Shown: positions 16,616 to 25,773, counted from the stretch's first letter. The stretch: DNA of 64,000 nt from Paenibacillus sp. G2S3 (GCF_030123105.1 NZ_CP126095.1:2852001-2916000), one strand, 5' to 3'. Made by a program: numbers and translations. The notes: generated by a model from the sequence alone, not told the origin.

Positions 16616-17284
16616 ATGGATGACCGTAAAATACAAATTTTCTTAGATTCACTGCTACCCCTGCTAAAAGCCGGGGTGGCTTTTACCATTCCTTTGGCAT
16701 TGATATCATTTGCTCTGGGATTGATATTAGCGATATTGACTGCATTAGCTCGGCTCTCCCCGTGGGTGCTACCGAAGCTAATCGCCCGCTTTTATGTATG
16801 GGTCATTCGCGGAACCCCATTGTTAGTACAGCTATTTATTATATTCTATGGTTTACCCGCAGTTGGAATTGTGCTCGACCCATTCATAGCCGCGACCATT
16901 GGATTTACTCTTAGTGTAGGAGCATATTCATCAGAAATCGTACGTGCTGCTATCCTGTCGATACATAAAGGCCAATGGGAAGCGGCCTTCTCCGTTGGGA
17001 TGACTCGTGCGCAAGCGTTGCGCCGTGTTATACTGCCACAAGCTGCCCGTGTTTCTGTACCGCCGTTATCGAATTCCTTTATTAGCTTGGTGAAAGACAC
17101 TTCACTTGCAGCGACCATTACCTATACGGAGATGTTCAGAACAGCACAGCAGGTTGCTTCCACCTCCTACGAGCCACTGCTGATCTATTGCGAAGCAGGA
17201 TTGTTCTATTTACTATTCTGCTCTGTTTTATCAGCACTGCAAAATTACTTGGAGAAACGACTGAGTCGTTACTCTGCGAGCTAA
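16616..17284 (+). CDS. Polar amino acid (probable L-cystine) ABC transporter permease
   Basis: 222 residues, HisM/TcyB class. Five hydrophobic helices; the conserved EAA loop reads [24 protein letters not shown], and [19 protein letters not shown] is the HisMQ signature. Ribosome binding site AAAAAAGGATGTCTGAAA. It lies 51 bases after the binding protein and 13 bases before the ATPase, in one operon. A single permease gene implies a homodimer in the membrane. Confidence 0.92.
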   Translation: MDDRKIQIFLDSLLPLLKAGVAFTIPLALISFALGLILAILTALARLSPWVLPKLIARFYVWVIRGTPLLVQLFIIFYGLPAVGIVLDPFIAATIGFTLSVGAYSSEIVRAAILSIHKGQWEAAFSVGMTRAQALRRVILPQAARVSVPPLSNSFISLVKDTSLAATITYTEMFRTAQQVASTSYEPLLIYCEAGLFYLLFCSVLSALQNYLEKRLSRYSAS

Positions 17285-17297
17285 GGGAGAGACTGTT

Positions 17298-18050
17298 ATG
17301 ATTGAAATACTTAATTTGCATAAATCCTTCGGTGAGCTGCAGGTATTAAAGGGCATTGATCTTAAAATGGAGCATGGTAAGGTGCTAGTTATTATTGGTC
17401 CATCGGGATCTGGTAAAACAACGCTTTTACGCTGCTTTAATCTGCTTGAAGTTCCTGATCAAGGAAGCTTATCGCTCAGTGATATTAAAATTAATTTCAC
17501 GGATCATAAGAAAATCCCCCAGAAGTCCATTTTGGCATTACGACAAAAAACAGGGATGGTCTTTCAATCCTATAATCTTTTTCCGCATATGACTGCATTA
17601 GGCAACGTAATGGAGGGGCAGGTGACGGTCCAGAAACGATCCAAGGACGAAGCCCGCGAACGTGCCCTTCAGTTGTTAACAAAAGTAGGCTTGGCAGAGA
17701 AAGCGGATGCATATCCGCATCAGCTATCAGGTGGACAGCAGCAACGGGTTGCTATCGCTCGTGCCATGGCAGTAGATCCAGAGGTGCTACTGTTCGATGA
17801 GCCTACCTCGGCGCTAGATCCTGAGCTGGTGGGGGAAGTGCTAAAGGTTATTAAACAGTTAGCGGCAGAAGGAATGACGATGGTGATTGTGACCCATGAG
17901 ATGAAATTTGCTGCTGATGTGGCTGACCGAATCATTCTGATGGATGGAGGCCATATTCTAGAGCAAGGGACACCGCAAGAAGTTCTTGAGCATCCGAAGC
18001 ATCCTCGTGCTTTGCAATTTCTGAACAGAATTAGCGGTGAAGAAGGTTAG
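17298..18050 (+). CDS. Polar amino acid (probable L-cystine) ABC transporter ATPase
   Basis: 250 residues, GlnQ/TcyC class. Walker [15 protein letters not shown]-loop [17 protein letters not shown], signature [15 protein letters not shown], Walker [18 protein letters not shown]-loop IVTHEM. The Q-loop wording and the [15 protein letters not shown] segment are typical of polar amino acid importers. A short insert ([16 protein letters not shown]) after the Walker A region is like that in Tcy ATPases. Ribosome binding site AAGGGAGAGACTGTT. Followed by a terminator at 18076-18104. Confidence 0.93.
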   Translation: MIEILNLHKSFGELQVLKGIDLKMEHGKVLVIIGPSGSGKTTLLRCFNLLEVPDQGSLSLSDIKINFTDHKKIPQKSILALRQKTGMVFQSYNLFPHMTALGNVMEGQVTVQKRSKDEARERALQLLTKVGLAEKADAYPHQLSGGQQQRVAIARAMAVDPEVLLFDEPTSALDPELVGEVLKVIKQLAAEGMTMVIVTHEMKFAADVADRIILMDGGHILEQGTPQEVLEHPKHPRALQFLNRISGEEG

Positions 18051-18075
18051 AAGAAGATCAAAACGCAAAAAAAAA

Positions 18076-18108
18076 AGCAGTTCAGGACTATGCCTGGGCT
18101 GCTTCTTC
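18076..18108. terminator. Bidirectional terminator between the amino acid transporter and the SLH gene
   Basis: AGCAGTTCAGG (18076-18086) pairs with CCTGGGCTGCTT (18093-18104). An A run precedes and T-rich bases follow, so it can serve both convergent genes. Confidence 0.8.
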
Positions 18109-18145
18109 GTGTTTATCGTTCAGATTAGTGGTGTATCGTTTTAGG

Positions 18146-18808
18146 CTAGGATTTAATGCCAGTTTTGAGGAATTCCAAAGCGTTAAAGAGCATAATCGCA
18201 GCTTCAGCGCGTGTGATTTCGCTTTTCGGATTAAACTTTCCGTTAGCGTCTAAACTATTGATCTTGTATTTAAGCGAACGTTGAATACTGCCTTGATAAG
18301 AGGGGTTCAGCGCAGCGTCGTCAGCGATATCTACGGGCACTATATTAATCATTGGCAGATTCCCAATGCCTTCGACCCCTTGTACTAGGTAATTTGTGAA
18401 CTCTTCTTTGGTTATTGTTTTGGTAGGATCGATATCCTTAGGAAGCTCGACACGATTGTAGTACGCATTGATAAAAGCCTCAGCATACCAAGCTTTATCT
18501 TTGACTTTCGTGAACAAGCCGCTAGCAACAGGAGCTTTGTTGAAATCAATGGCCGCGAGGCTAAGCTGGAGCCCGCCCGATATGAACTGGATCCCTTGTG
18601 CTGTTGTTACTTTGGAGCTAGGCAGGAATTGGGATTCAGTAACCCCTTTGATTAAGCCTTGAGTTTTTAAAGAAATGATTTTTTCTTTGCCGTTTATGTT
18701 ATCAATATCCTTAAAGGTGTTTCCGGCTGCAAATATTTGGCCACCCAAAGAGAAGGAGAGAATGCTAACGGTTGTAATCGCGGCTAACGTTCTTTTTTTC
18801 ATATTCAT
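18146..18808 (-). CDS. Small secreted S-layer-homology (SLH) domain protein
   Basis: 220 residues. Sec signal peptide (MNMKKRTLAAITTVSILSFS, cleavage after FAA), so it is exported. Two SLH-like segments are visible: residues about 31-80 (FKDIDNINGKEKIISLKTQGLIKGVTESQFLP...) and 160-215 (YKINSLDANGKFNPKSEITRAEAAIMLFNAL); the region between is a weaker repeat (KDKAWYAEAFINAYYNRVELPKDIDPTKTITKEEF). SLH domains bind pyruvylated secondary cell-wall polymer. No enzymatic domain is attached, so it is a stand-alone wall-binding protein of unknown role. ATG at 18808 after GAGGTGAAATAACC. Confidence 0.88.
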   Translation of the reverse strand: MNMKKRTLAAITTVSILSFSLGGQIFAAGNTFKDIDNINGKEKIISLKTQGLIKGVTESQFLPSSKVTTAQGIQFISGGLQLSLAAIDFNKAPVASGLFTKVKDKAWYAEAFINAYYNRVELPKDIDPTKTITKEEFTNYLVQGVEGIGNLPMINIVPVDIADDAALNPSYQGSIQRSLKYKINSLDANGKFNPKSEITRAEAAIMLFNALEFLKTGIKS

Positions 18809-19129
18809 GGTTATTTCACCTCGTTGTAGGGATAGGCCTCGTGGCCGCTATCACAAACTTAAACGCAGAAAAATATGGAAAGGTTGCGGTCAAACCTATA
18901 ATATTTCACGAAAAAGTAGATTTTGGTAGAAAAATAGGCAGGATTGGGTGAAAGAACTTTGGATAAGAGAGCTGAAATGTTATAATGATGTCAGGCTCTA
19001 TTCATTCGTGATTATTTTTGATATGATTATATCGTAACGATTACTATTTACGTTTAATATTTTGATGCATAAATGGGTGCGTCTCAGTGGATACGGATGT
19101 TAAATCATTCCGGGAAGGTAGGAGAACAA
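18809..19129. other. Intergenic region with the fur promoter
   Basis: 321 bases. It holds a likely fur promoter: -35 TTGGAT (18959-18964), 16 bases, -10 TATAAT (18981-18986), leaving a leader of about 140 bases. Within the leader is a 5-1-5 palindrome ATCGTAACGAT (about 19031-19041). I see no good Fur box and only half of a PerR-type box (TTATAATGAT, around the -10). Nothing else is recognisable. Confidence 0.45.
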
Positions 19130-19603
19130 ATGGATCAAATTTCAAATATCAGTCAGCTGTTTGCTGCGCAAAAGTATAAATTAACGCCCCAGCGTGAAGC
19201 CATAGTGAACATATTGCTCGACAATGAGAAAGATCATCTTAGTGTAGAAGAAGTATATATGCTCGTTAAGAATAGCTATCCGCATTTAGGGCTAGCAACG
19301 GTATACCGTACACTTGAGCTCTTATGCGAGCTTCACATTGTAGAAAAGATGAACTTCGGAGATGGAGTCGCTCGTTACGATCTGCGCGGAAATGATCATT
19401 CTCACATGCATCATCATTTGATATGCAGTGTGTGCGGCAGGTTGGAGGAAATTAAGGATGACTGGCTGGTGGAGCTGGAGAAAAGAGTGGAACGTGAATA
19501 TGGCTTTAACGTCACGGATCACCGCCTTGATTTCAAGGGCACTTATGGCACATGTAAACGTACCGGCTGTAAAAAAGAAAAAGCAAACAAAGCGGTCTCA
19601 TAA
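19130..19603 (+). CDS. fur: Ferric uptake regulator Fur
   Basis: 157 residues from the ATG at 19130 after GGTAGGAGAACAA; an upstream in-frame ATG at 19073 lacks a binding site. Represses iron uptake genes when bound to Fe(II). Winged helix with YKLTPQREAIVNILLDNEKDHLS and GLATVYRTLELLCELHIVEKMNFGDGVARYDLR, nearly identical in pattern to B. subtilis Fur rather than PerR or Zur. Metal sites: HSHMHHHLICSVCG, and the second CxxC-like pair CKRTGC at the C-terminus for structural zinc. A Fur box occurs in this same window before oppD (29890-29904). Confidence 0.93.
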   Translation: MDQISNISQLFAAQKYKLTPQREAIVNILLDNEKDHLSVEEVYMLVKNSYPHLGLATVYRTLELLCELHIVEKMNFGDGVARYDLRGNDHSHMHHHLICSVCGRLEEIKDDWLVELEKRVEREYGFNVTDHRLDFKGTYGTCKRTGCKKEKANKAVS

Positions 19604-19623
19604 GCCCGCTTTCTAATCAAAAG

Positions 19624-19675
19624 AAGAGGCTGCCTCAGAAGTAGTAAATGCTACTCATGGGGCAGCCTCTTTTTC
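19624..19675. terminator. Bidirectional terminator after fur
   Basis: AAGAGGCTGCC (19624-19634) pairs with GGCAGCCTCTTTTT (19661-19674); the loop contains a second small hairpin (GTAGTAAATGCTAC). Serves fur and the convergent gene at 19750. Confidence 0.88.
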
Positions 19676-19749
19676 GGAGAGTAATTAGGGGAGAACTCCC
19701 TCTAAATAACTGTTAAAGGAAATCCTCTTATGGGATAGCCTGCGTCTTT

Positions 19750-20430
19750 TTAGCTTCGAGTGGGCACGAAGGATTTAATCCATGTTCCGAAGCTGCCAGG
19801 GTTACGGCTCTGAACGAGGATGACACCTTCTCCGCGGAATCGGCAGACGAGCGCTTCACCACTGGTTAAACTGTTTAACCAGCCAGAGGCTGCTTTTTCT
19901 ACCTTGTAATCCATATAATCTGGCCAGGCCACGAGATGTCCATTATCGATAATCATCTCTTCACCAGGTGCTAAATTAATGGCGTGGATCGCTCCGAAGG
20001 AGGATAGGAATACTGTTCCTCTACCGCTAATTTCTACAATGAAGAAGCCTTCACCGGAGAACAGTCCGCGCGTTAAATTTTGCATTTTGGTATTTACTTG
20101 AATGCCTTCCGTTCCGGCTAAGAATCCGTCCTTTTGAACTAACAGCTTATAGGATCCATCTAATTCGATAGCTTGGATATCACCTAAAGATCCAGGAGAC
20201 AGTAGGACCTCACTTTGACCACGGATAGCTCTGAGTTCCTGGAAGAAGAACTTTTCACCGCTCAGCATTCTTCCCAGACCCCGCATTACGCCTCCATCAG
20301 CCGTTCCTTTTAATTCTACGTTAGGAGACATGGCAACCATTGCGCCCATCTCAGCTTTAACGCTTTCGCCGGGGTCCAAATATACCTTCAACATAGCAAA
20401 AGCACCCTCGTACAAAACATCGTATTTCAT
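19750..20430 (-). CDS. TIGR00266/AIM24 family protein
   Basis: 226 residues. Cytoplasmic beta-rich protein of the AIM24 (TIGR00266) family: YEGAFAMLKVYLDPGESVKAEMGAMVAMSPNVEL at the N-terminus, GEKFFFQELRA, LSPGSLGDIQAIEL and GTVFLSSFGAIHAI in the body. The fold resembles the TRAP/attenuator beta-helix; bacterial function is not established. Start at the ATG 20430 or the adjacent GTG 20433, both after GGAGG. Its own transcription unit with the shared terminator at 19624-19675. Confidence 0.88.
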   Translation of the reverse strand: MKYDVLYEGAFAMLKVYLDPGESVKAEMGAMVAMSPNVELKGTADGGVMRGLGRMLSGEKFFFQELRAIRGQSEVLLSPGSLGDIQAIELDGSYKLLVQKDGFLAGTEGIQVNTKMQNLTRGLFSGEGFFIVEISGRGTVFLSSFGAIHAINLAPGEEMIIDNGHLVAWPDYMDYKVEKAASGWLNSLTSGEALVCRFRGEGVILVQSRNPGSFGTWIKSFVPTRS

Positions 20431-20575
20431 CACTAAAAACCTCCGAATCTATTTAGATAAGTTAGAAAACTAGCAGTGATCTCATTGTAACGGAATTCTG
20501 GCTGCGCTCATAGTCTGTATTATGTTAAACTGTAGTTGTCTGATAGTTCACCAATGAATAGGAGAGTGGTGCCAC

Positions 20576-20782
20576 ATGGCACGAACCAAAACTCAAAAAG
20601 CCTTGCTAAAGGCAGAGCGCTCAGGAACCTGGTGCGCAGCTCAAAGTCGAAGATCCAATGGAGATTATGGCGCCATTTCACAGCATGTACGGTTAACGCC
20701 GAGCAAGCAGCAGCAACTGAATAAGAATAAATACAAGGAGCAGATCTTCCAAGATGATGCTCCTTTTTATTTGGCCATTTGA
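20576..20782 (+). CDS. Small basic conserved-looking protein, 3' end overlaps a terminator
   Basis: 68 residues as read. ATG at 20576 follows AGGAGAGTGGTGCCAC. The N-terminus MARTKTQKALLKAERSG, followed by SRRSNGDYGAISQHVRLTPSKQQQ, is a pattern I associate with a short basic protein common in Bacilli; function is unknown. The last 15 or so codons run through a terminator-like hairpin at 20735-20770, which is unusual: the ancestral stop was probably near 20730 and the tail KEQIFQDDAPFYLAI is likely accidental coding of the hairpin. A frameshift or lost stop near 20720-20732 is a possible cause. Confidence 0.55.
   Translation: MARTKTQKALLKAERSGTWCAAQSRRSNGDYGAISQHVRLTPSKQQQLNKNKYKEQIFQDDAPFYLAI
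20735..20770 (+). terminator. Terminator overlapping the end of the small basic protein gene
   Basis: AAGGAGCA (20735-20742) pairs with TGCTCCTT (20758-20765), with inner pairing ATCTT/AAGAT, and a T run follows. Confidence 0.8.
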
Positions 20783-20844
20783 AATGAATATGTCACTAAG
20801 AATATACTGGTTGAAGACATAAAGGGATAGGAGATGTGTAATTA

Positions 20845-21576
20845 ATGAAACAAAACAAATACGACGATACGAATTTCTTCTCAGCCTATAAACAAATGCC
20901 TCGTTCCATTGGTGGACTTGAAGCCGCGGGGGAATGGCATGTATTACAACCTTTGATCCCAGACTTACATAATAAAAGTGTACTTGATTTAGGCTGCGGT
21001 TTCGGCTGGCACTGTTTATATGCACGTGAGCAGCATGCGAGTTCCGTCATTGGCGTAGATATCTCTGAAAAGATGCTTCAAGAAGCACGTGAAAAAACAG
21101 ACGACCCTGCTATTTCTTATATCCAGATGCCGATTGAGGACATTGAATTTGCGAGCGAACAATTTGATGTGGTTATAAGTTCATTGGCCTTGCATTATAT
21201 CGAGTCCTTTGAAGCCATTTGCCGCAAGATACATGCTTACCTTAAGCCGGGTGGCAGCTTTATCTTTTCAGTGGAGCATCCCATCTTTACTTCTCGAAAT
21301 GAACAGGACTGGTACGTGGATGACGAAGGCAATCGGCTACATTGGCCTGTAGATTATTATCAGTCAGAGGGATTGCGCGAAACCAAATTCTTAACAGAAA
21401 ATGTGATTAAATATCATCGTACGATCTCTACCTATTTCAATGATCTGATTGGAGCAGGATTTGCAATAAAAGCTGTAAGGGAGCCTATGCCATCCGATGA
21501 AATGAAAAATGATCCATGGATGAAGGACGAGGATCGTAGACCGATGTTCCTAATTATTTCAGCTGAAAAACAATAA
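20845..21576 (+). CDS. Class I SAM-dependent methyltransferase
   Basis: 243 residues. SAM-binding motif I VLDLGCGFGWHCLYA, motif II acidic loop VIGVDISEKML, post-motif QMPIEDIEFASEQFDVVISSLALHYI and motif III LKPGGSFIFSVEHP. The family (Methyltransf_11/25) acts on small molecules; the substrate cannot be told. Residues after 160 (YYQSEGLRETKF..YHRTISTYFNDLIGAGF) form the usual substrate cap. ATG after GGATAGGAGATGTGTAATTA. Single-gene unit ended by the terminator at 21613. Confidence 0.9.
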   Translation: MKQNKYDDTNFFSAYKQMPRSIGGLEAAGEWHVLQPLIPDLHNKSVLDLGCGFGWHCLYAREQHASSVIGVDISEKMLQEAREKTDDPAISYIQMPIEDIEFASEQFDVVISSLALHYIESFEAICRKIHAYLKPGGSFIFSVEHPIFTSRNEQDWYVDDEGNRLHWPVDYYQSEGLRETKFLTENVIKYHRTISTYFNDLIGAGFAIKAVREPMPSDEMKNDPWMKDEDRRPMFLIISAEKQ

Positions 21577-21612
21577 TCTCACTACCATGAGTTTTGTTTG
21601 AATATAGAAGCA

Positions 21613-21655
21613 GGGGCTATCCTTGAAGTAGTTTATCTACTAAAGGGATAGCCCC
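21613..21655. terminator. Bidirectional terminator between methyltransferase and AraC regulator
   Basis: GGGGCTATCC (21613-21622) pairs with GGGATAGCCCC (21645-21655) with an inner hairpin GTAGTTTATCTAC. Confidence 0.85.
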
Positions 21656-21662
21656 ATCTTGT

Positions 21663-22481
21663 TCATACTTGGGCTCTACTGTGTACACGGTACTGTCTAG
21701 GGGACATGCCGAAACGACTTCGGAATACGCGATGAAAATAAGTATAGTTCGCGAAACCGCAGGTTTCTGCTACTTGCTCCAGCGGCATAGGGCTGAAGGT
21801 TATTCGTTCTCTTGCCATCTCTAGCCGGACATCATTTACATATTTAATAATACTTGTACCGAAAGCTTCCTTAAATAAATGAACGGCACGGGAGACGGAT
21901 ATATCTACATGAGCTGCAACATCCTCCAACAGAAAAGGCAAGGTTGCATGTTCCTCGACATATTGCTTCATGCGGTAGGCCAGATAACCTTTTGGAGTAA
22001 TTGCTGGCTGATCTGTAATAAGTCGGTCGATTTCCATACATAGGATTTGCAGATAACAGGCGGATATCGCTGGTGAGAAATCGGATAGACGTCTGTGCTC
22101 AAGAATCAGTTGACGAAACAAGCCGAGGAAATTCTCGCTTAGTGGCACGCTTAAGAGTGCGGGTCTCTGAGCGCGTTGCCACCATTCAACAATCCATGTC
22201 CCTTCACAAAAAATATGATAATCTCCGCTTTCAATCCGCGGTTTGCCTACAGGATACTCTTCCTTATCAATAATTAAATAGTATGGATCATTAGGAGCAA
22301 ACAGCATAATGTCGCCGCTTTCCACAGGAGTCATTACACCGTCGATCATAGCGCGACTACGTCCTTCGGTTTGTAGACGAATTAAAAAGTTCTGATTCCC
22401 ATGACTATGTGACATATGAAAAGGTTTGCGGTGAAAGGAAAATCCAGCTGATAATACGTGACAGGTAGTTGATTGAGTCAT
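21663..22481 (-). CDS. AraC-family transcriptional regulator of the adjacent sugar operon
   Basis: 272 residues from the ATG at 22481 after AAGGAGGACCT; the longer frame has no binding site. N-terminal cupin-type ligand-sensing domain with His-rich front (HRKPFHMSHSHGNQNFLIRLQTEGRS) and VESGDIMLFAPNDPY, then a C-terminal double helix-turn-helix (MKQYVEEHATLPFLLEDVAAHVD, VAETCGFANYTYFHRVFRSRFGMSPRQYR). It is divergent from the isomerase/oxidoreductase operon at 22802, 320 bases away, and is its likely local regulator (inference from position). Confidence 0.88.
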   Translation of the reverse strand: MTQSTTCHVLSAGFSFHRKPFHMSHSHGNQNFLIRLQTEGRSRAMIDGVMTPVESGDIMLFAPNDPYYLIIDKEEYPVGKPRIESGDYHIFCEGTWIVEWWQRAQRPALLSVPLSENFLGLFRQLILEHRRLSDFSPAISACYLQILCMEIDRLITDQPAITPKGYLAYRMKQYVEEHATLPFLLEDVAAHVDISVSRAVHLFKEAFGTSIIKYVNDVRLEMARERITFSPMPLEQVAETCGFANYTYFHRVFRSRFGMSPRQYRVHSRAQV

Positions 22482-22801
22482 AGGTCCTCCTTGATGTGTA
22501 GAAATGATAATCAGATTGTTCATGTTTTAATCATATTATTCATTTTATTATATACGCTTTCATATTACTATGTACCTAAGCAATAAAGAAAGAAATCGAC
22601 CATGTACGCTATACGGAGTCGATATTAGCTATGCAAACAAGAGTGGATGTTAATGGAAACTAATGGGAATCAGATTAGTCAATTCTGCAACAGCATTATT
22701 GTTCAAGTGATTGCTGCTATTGATCTCATTGGGGACGAGCAGCGGAAAAAAGTCTATACGAATTAGTAAGCTAACCCTAAACCCATTGGAGTGATTAGAA
22801 A
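22482..22801. other. Divergent regulatory region between the AraC regulator and the sugar operon
   Basis: 320 bases. A catabolite-response-element-like sequence TTATATACGCTTTCAT lies at 22548-22563 (two mismatches to the usual cre pattern). A 39-codon open frame at 22647-22766 reads MLMETNGNQISQFC and onward to RKKVYTN but has no ribosome binding site, so it is probably not translated. The last 15 bases before 22802 hold the ribosome binding site TTGGAGTGATTAGAAA. Confidence 0.35.
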
Positions 22802-23575
22802 ATGCTGAAGATAGGTCTGCAATTGTATACGCTTAGAGAAGAACTGGAACAGGATTTTGAAGGAACACTACGCAAGGTAGCAGCCCTTGGATATAAAGGG
22901 GTAGAGTTTTTTCACTATTTCGGCCGTACCGCAGCAGAAGTTAAACAATTGCTAAATGAGCTTGGACTGGTCGCGCTCGGCGCACATCGTCCTTATGACG
23001 CATTGTTGAATGATACAGAAGCAGAAATCGCTTACAATCTTGAGATTGGAAATCCTAATTTGATTGTTCCTTATCTCTCAGAAGAACAACGGAACTATGA
23101 AGAAGTTGCCGCGAATCTGAAGGTTATTGGAGAAAAGTGCAAAGCGGGCGGAGCAGTTCTTCTGTATCACAATCATGATTTCGAGTTAACGGATAAATAT
23201 GGTGATAGTGACCGTACTGCTTTTGATGGATTGTTTGACGAGGTTCCGGCTGATCTACTGCAAGTGGAAATGGATACTTGCTGGGTACATCATGCAGGCT
23301 ATGATCCAGTTGAATATATCAACAAATACGCAGGTCGACTGCCAATCATCCATCTGAAGGATTTGAAGAAAAATGAAGATGGAACTCCGGAAACAGTTGT
23401 ACTGGGTGAAGGTGAAGTGAACCTTACTGCAATTTTAAATGCAGCTGTACAGGCAAATGTGGAGTGGGCGGTAGTAGAGCAGGATTTCTGCAGTCGTTCA
23501 CCATTAGAAAGTGTTGAAGATAGTTTGAAATGGGTAAAAGCATACGCAAATCAAGGAGGAAAAGTTCATGTCTAA
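22802..23575 (+). CDS. Sugar phosphate isomerase/epimerase (TIM barrel)
   Basis: 257 residues, AP_endonuc_2/xylose-isomerase-like TIM barrel. Conserved metal-site residues are visible in VEFFHYFGRTAAEV, LLYHNHDFEL, VEMDTCWVHHAGYDPVEYI, and LPIIHLKDLK. Such proteins isomerise or epimerise sugars, keto-sugars or inositol derivatives. It is the first gene of a four-gene operon; the next gene overlaps it by eight bases. The short size (257 aa) groups it with partners of Gfo/Idh/MocA oxidoreductases. Substrate unknown. Confidence 0.88.
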   Translation: MLKIGLQLYTLREELEQDFEGTLRKVAALGYKGVEFFHYFGRTAAEVKQLLNELGLVALGAHRPYDALLNDTEAEIAYNLEIGNPNLIVPYLSEEQRNYEEVAANLKVIGEKCKAGGAVLLYHNHDFELTDKYGDSDRTAFDGLFDEVPADLLQVEMDTCWVHHAGYDPVEYINKYAGRLPIIHLKDLKKNEDGTPETVVLGEGEVNLTAILNAAVQANVEWAVVEQDFCSRSPLESVEDSLKWVKAYANQGGKVHV

Positions 23576-24665
23576 TAAGTTGAAAATTGCTATTGTAGGT
23601 TGCGGTGGTATCGCAAATGGAAAACATATGCCAAGTTTGTCACGTCAGAAGGATGCTGAAATGGTAGCTTTCTGCGATATCGTTGAAGAACGTGCACAAG
23701 AAGCAGCTAAGACTTATGGCGCTGAAGGCGCTGTTGTTTATACAGATTACACCGAGCTTTTGAAAGCTGGCGGATTTGATATTGTCCATGTCTGCACACC
23801 GAATGACAGTCACTCCGTGATTACCGTTGCTGCTTTGGAAGCTGGCAATCATGTAATGTGTGAAAAGCCTATGGCTAAGACCACAGCCCAAGCTCAGGAA
23901 ATGCTTGATGCAGCCAATCGTACAGGAAAGAAGCTGACTGTAGGTTACCAGAACCGTTATCGTTCGGATAGTGAGTACCTTAAAGCGGTCTGCGAAAACG
24001 GCGAGCTTGGTGAGATTTATTATGCAAAAGCAATTGCGCTGCGTCGTCGTGCAGTTCCTACTTGGGGCGTATTCCTGGATGAAGAGAAACAAGGCGGCGG
24101 TCCACTGATCGATATCGGAACACATGCACTTGATCTTACTTTATGGATGATGGATAATTATAAACCACGCAGTGTTATGGGTTCGGCTTTTCATAAGCTG
24201 GGCAACCGTCAGAACGGTGGTAACGCATTTGGTCCTTGGGATCCAGAGCAATTTAAAGTAGAAGATTCTGCTTTTGGATTTATTACCATGGAAAATGGTG
24301 CTACAATTGTATTGGAGTCCAGTTGGGCGCTTAATGTATCTGAGTATAGAGAAGCTCAAACGCTTCTGGCAGGTACTGAGGGTGGTGCAGATATGAAGGA
24401 TGGCCTACGCCTAAATGGTGATCGTGGTGGACGTCTGTATGAGACCAAAGTAGACTTGTCTGCTGGCGGTGTAGCTTTCTATGATGGAGGTCAAGAGAGT
24501 GAATCCGATCGTGAAGCTCGCCTATGGCTTGAAGCGGTTAGAGAAGACAAGGAGCCTGTCGTTAAACCTGAACAGGCCCTCGTCGTTACTCAAATCTTGG
24601 AAGCTATTTATGAATCTTCACGTACAGGTCGCGCTGTGTATTTTGACGGCACATCAGATAATTAA
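23568..24665 (+). CDS. Gfo/Idh/MocA family NAD(P)-dependent oxidoreductase (first copy)
   Basis: 365 residues. Rossmann motif IAIVGCGGIANGKHMPSL at the N-terminus, VHVCTPNDSHSVI, the catalytic EKPMAKT motif (Lys of CEKP) and a C-terminal alpha/beta domain containing GGGPLIDIGTHALDLTLWMM with the conserved Asp/His pair. Ribosome binding site AAGGAGGAAAAGTTC inside the end of the previous gene. The family oxidises ring hydroxyls of sugars or inositols. Followed after 31 bases by a second member with different sequence. Confidence 0.92.
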   Translation: MSNKLKIAIVGCGGIANGKHMPSLSRQKDAEMVAFCDIVEERAQEAAKTYGAEGAVVYTDYTELLKAGGFDIVHVCTPNDSHSVITVAALEAGNHVMCEKPMAKTTAQAQEMLDAANRTGKKLTVGYQNRYRSDSEYLKAVCENGELGEIYYAKAIALRRRAVPTWGVFLDEEKQGGGPLIDIGTHALDLTLWMMDNYKPRSVMGSAFHKLGNRQNGGNAFGPWDPEQFKVEDSAFGFITMENGATIVLESSWALNVSEYREAQTLLAGTEGGADMKDGLRLNGDRGGRLYETKVDLSAGGVAFYDGGQESESDREARLWLEAVREDKEPVVKPEQALVVTQILEAIYESSRTGRAVYFDGTSDN

Positions 24666-24696
24666 GATAATTAATTGAGAAACAGGAGTGGAAGTC

Positions 24697-25773
24697 ATGA
24701 GCTCAAACATACATTCCGTAGTCATCGTTGGCTTTGGAGGAATGGGGAAATATCACGCAGAATTGATTAAAATGAATAATTCCTTAGAAGTGGTAGGAAC
24801 GTACGACGTGCTTGAAGCACGTCGTACGGACTCCATCAAAGTTGGCTACAAGGTATATGAAAGTTATGAAGAAGTATTAGCAGATCCTGGGGTTGAGATT
24901 GTTCTTATTGCGACGCCAAATGATGTGCACAAAGAAATTGCTATACGTGCGCTCCAAGCTGGCAAACATGTAATTTGTGAGAAGCCGGTCGCGATGTCGA
25001 AGGTAGAGCTTCAAGAAATGCTGGCCGCTGCGGATGCAGCAGGGCGTGTGTTTATGGTTCACCAGAATAGACGTTGGGATGGAGATTTCTTAACCATCAA
25101 AAAGATTTATGATCAGGAGACGGTCGGCTCGTTATTCCAGATTGAATCCCGTGTACATGGGGCGAATGGTATTCCCGGGGACTGGCGTCATGTCAAGGCA
25201 CAAGGTGGAGGTATGCTGCTGGATTGGGGCGTTCATTTATTGGACCAGCTCTTATTTATGATCGACAGCAAAGTCACCAGTGTGAGCAGCAGTCTGAGCT
25301 TTATTCTAGGAAATGATGTAGATGATGGTTTTGAAGCGATCCTGCAATTTGAGAATGGGATAAAAGCTATCGTTGAGGTTGGCACAACTAACTTTATCAC
25401 ACTGCCTAGATGGTATGTGAAGGGTATTGAAGGAACGGGTATTATCGAGGATTGGTCTTTAACGGGTCGTTTGGTCACTAGAAACAATGAAGGTGAAAAG
25501 ATCGAGCCTAAGCCTATACGCGCAGGTGTTGGTTTAACCAAAACTATGGCGCCTCCTTCGGAAGGGGCTACCATTACTGAAGCTTTACCTAAACCAGCGG
25601 AACTAGGCTCTAGCTTCTATGACAATTTCGCAGCCGTAATTGAGGGAACAGCCGAACCAATCGTTAAGAATGCCGAAGTAATGCGTGTTCAGAATTTGAT
25701 TGAGGCTATTTTTGAATCCGCAGAGAAGAATCAAGTGCTGAAAGACTTCGATATGTATGGTGAAGGTAAGTAA
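24697..25773 (+). CDS. Gfo/Idh/MocA family NAD(P)-dependent oxidoreductase (second copy)
   Basis: 358 residues from the ATG at 24697 after AGGAGTGGAAGTC. Rossmann motif VVIVGFGGMGKYHAELIKM, VLIATPNDVHKEI, catalytic CEKPVAMSK, MVHQNRRWDGDFLTIKKI and GGGMLLDWGVHLLDQLLFM. Only distantly like the gene before it, so it is not a recent duplication; the two may use different substrates or run opposite redox steps (oxidation then reduction at another carbon). A 16-base imperfect palindrome near 24805-24825 (ACGTACGACGTGC / GCACGTCGTACG) lies within the coding sequence. Confidence 0.92.
   Translation: MSSNIHSVVIVGFGGMGKYHAELIKMNNSLEVVGTYDVLEARRTDSIKVGYKVYESYEEVLADPGVEIVLIATPNDVHKEIAIRALQAGKHVICEKPVAMSKVELQEMLAAADAAGRVFMVHQNRRWDGDFLTIKKIYDQETVGSLFQIESRVHGANGIPGDWRHVKAQGGGMLLDWGVHLLDQLLFMIDSKVTSVSSSLSFILGNDVDDGFEAILQFENGIKAIVEVGTTNFITLPRWYVKGIEGTGIIEDWSLTGRLVTRNNEGEKIEPKPIRAGVGLTKTMAPPSEGATITEALPKPAELGSSFYDNFAAVIEGTAEPIVKNAEVMRVQNLIEAIFESAEKNQVLKDFDMYGEGK

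Noticed and set aside
19021..19060. Fur or Zur box in the fur leader (TATATCGTAACGATTA).
   Set aside because: Only a 5-1-5 palindrome; too few matches to the Fur, PerR or Zur consensus.
20536..20724. Alternative 62-codon frame overlapping the small basic protein gene.
   Set aside because: The frame starting at 20576 has the better ribosome site and a family-like N-terminus.
22647..22766. 39-codon frame upstream of the sugar operon.
   Set aside because: No ribosome binding site and no recognisable sequence; kept only as a note in the intergenic entry.
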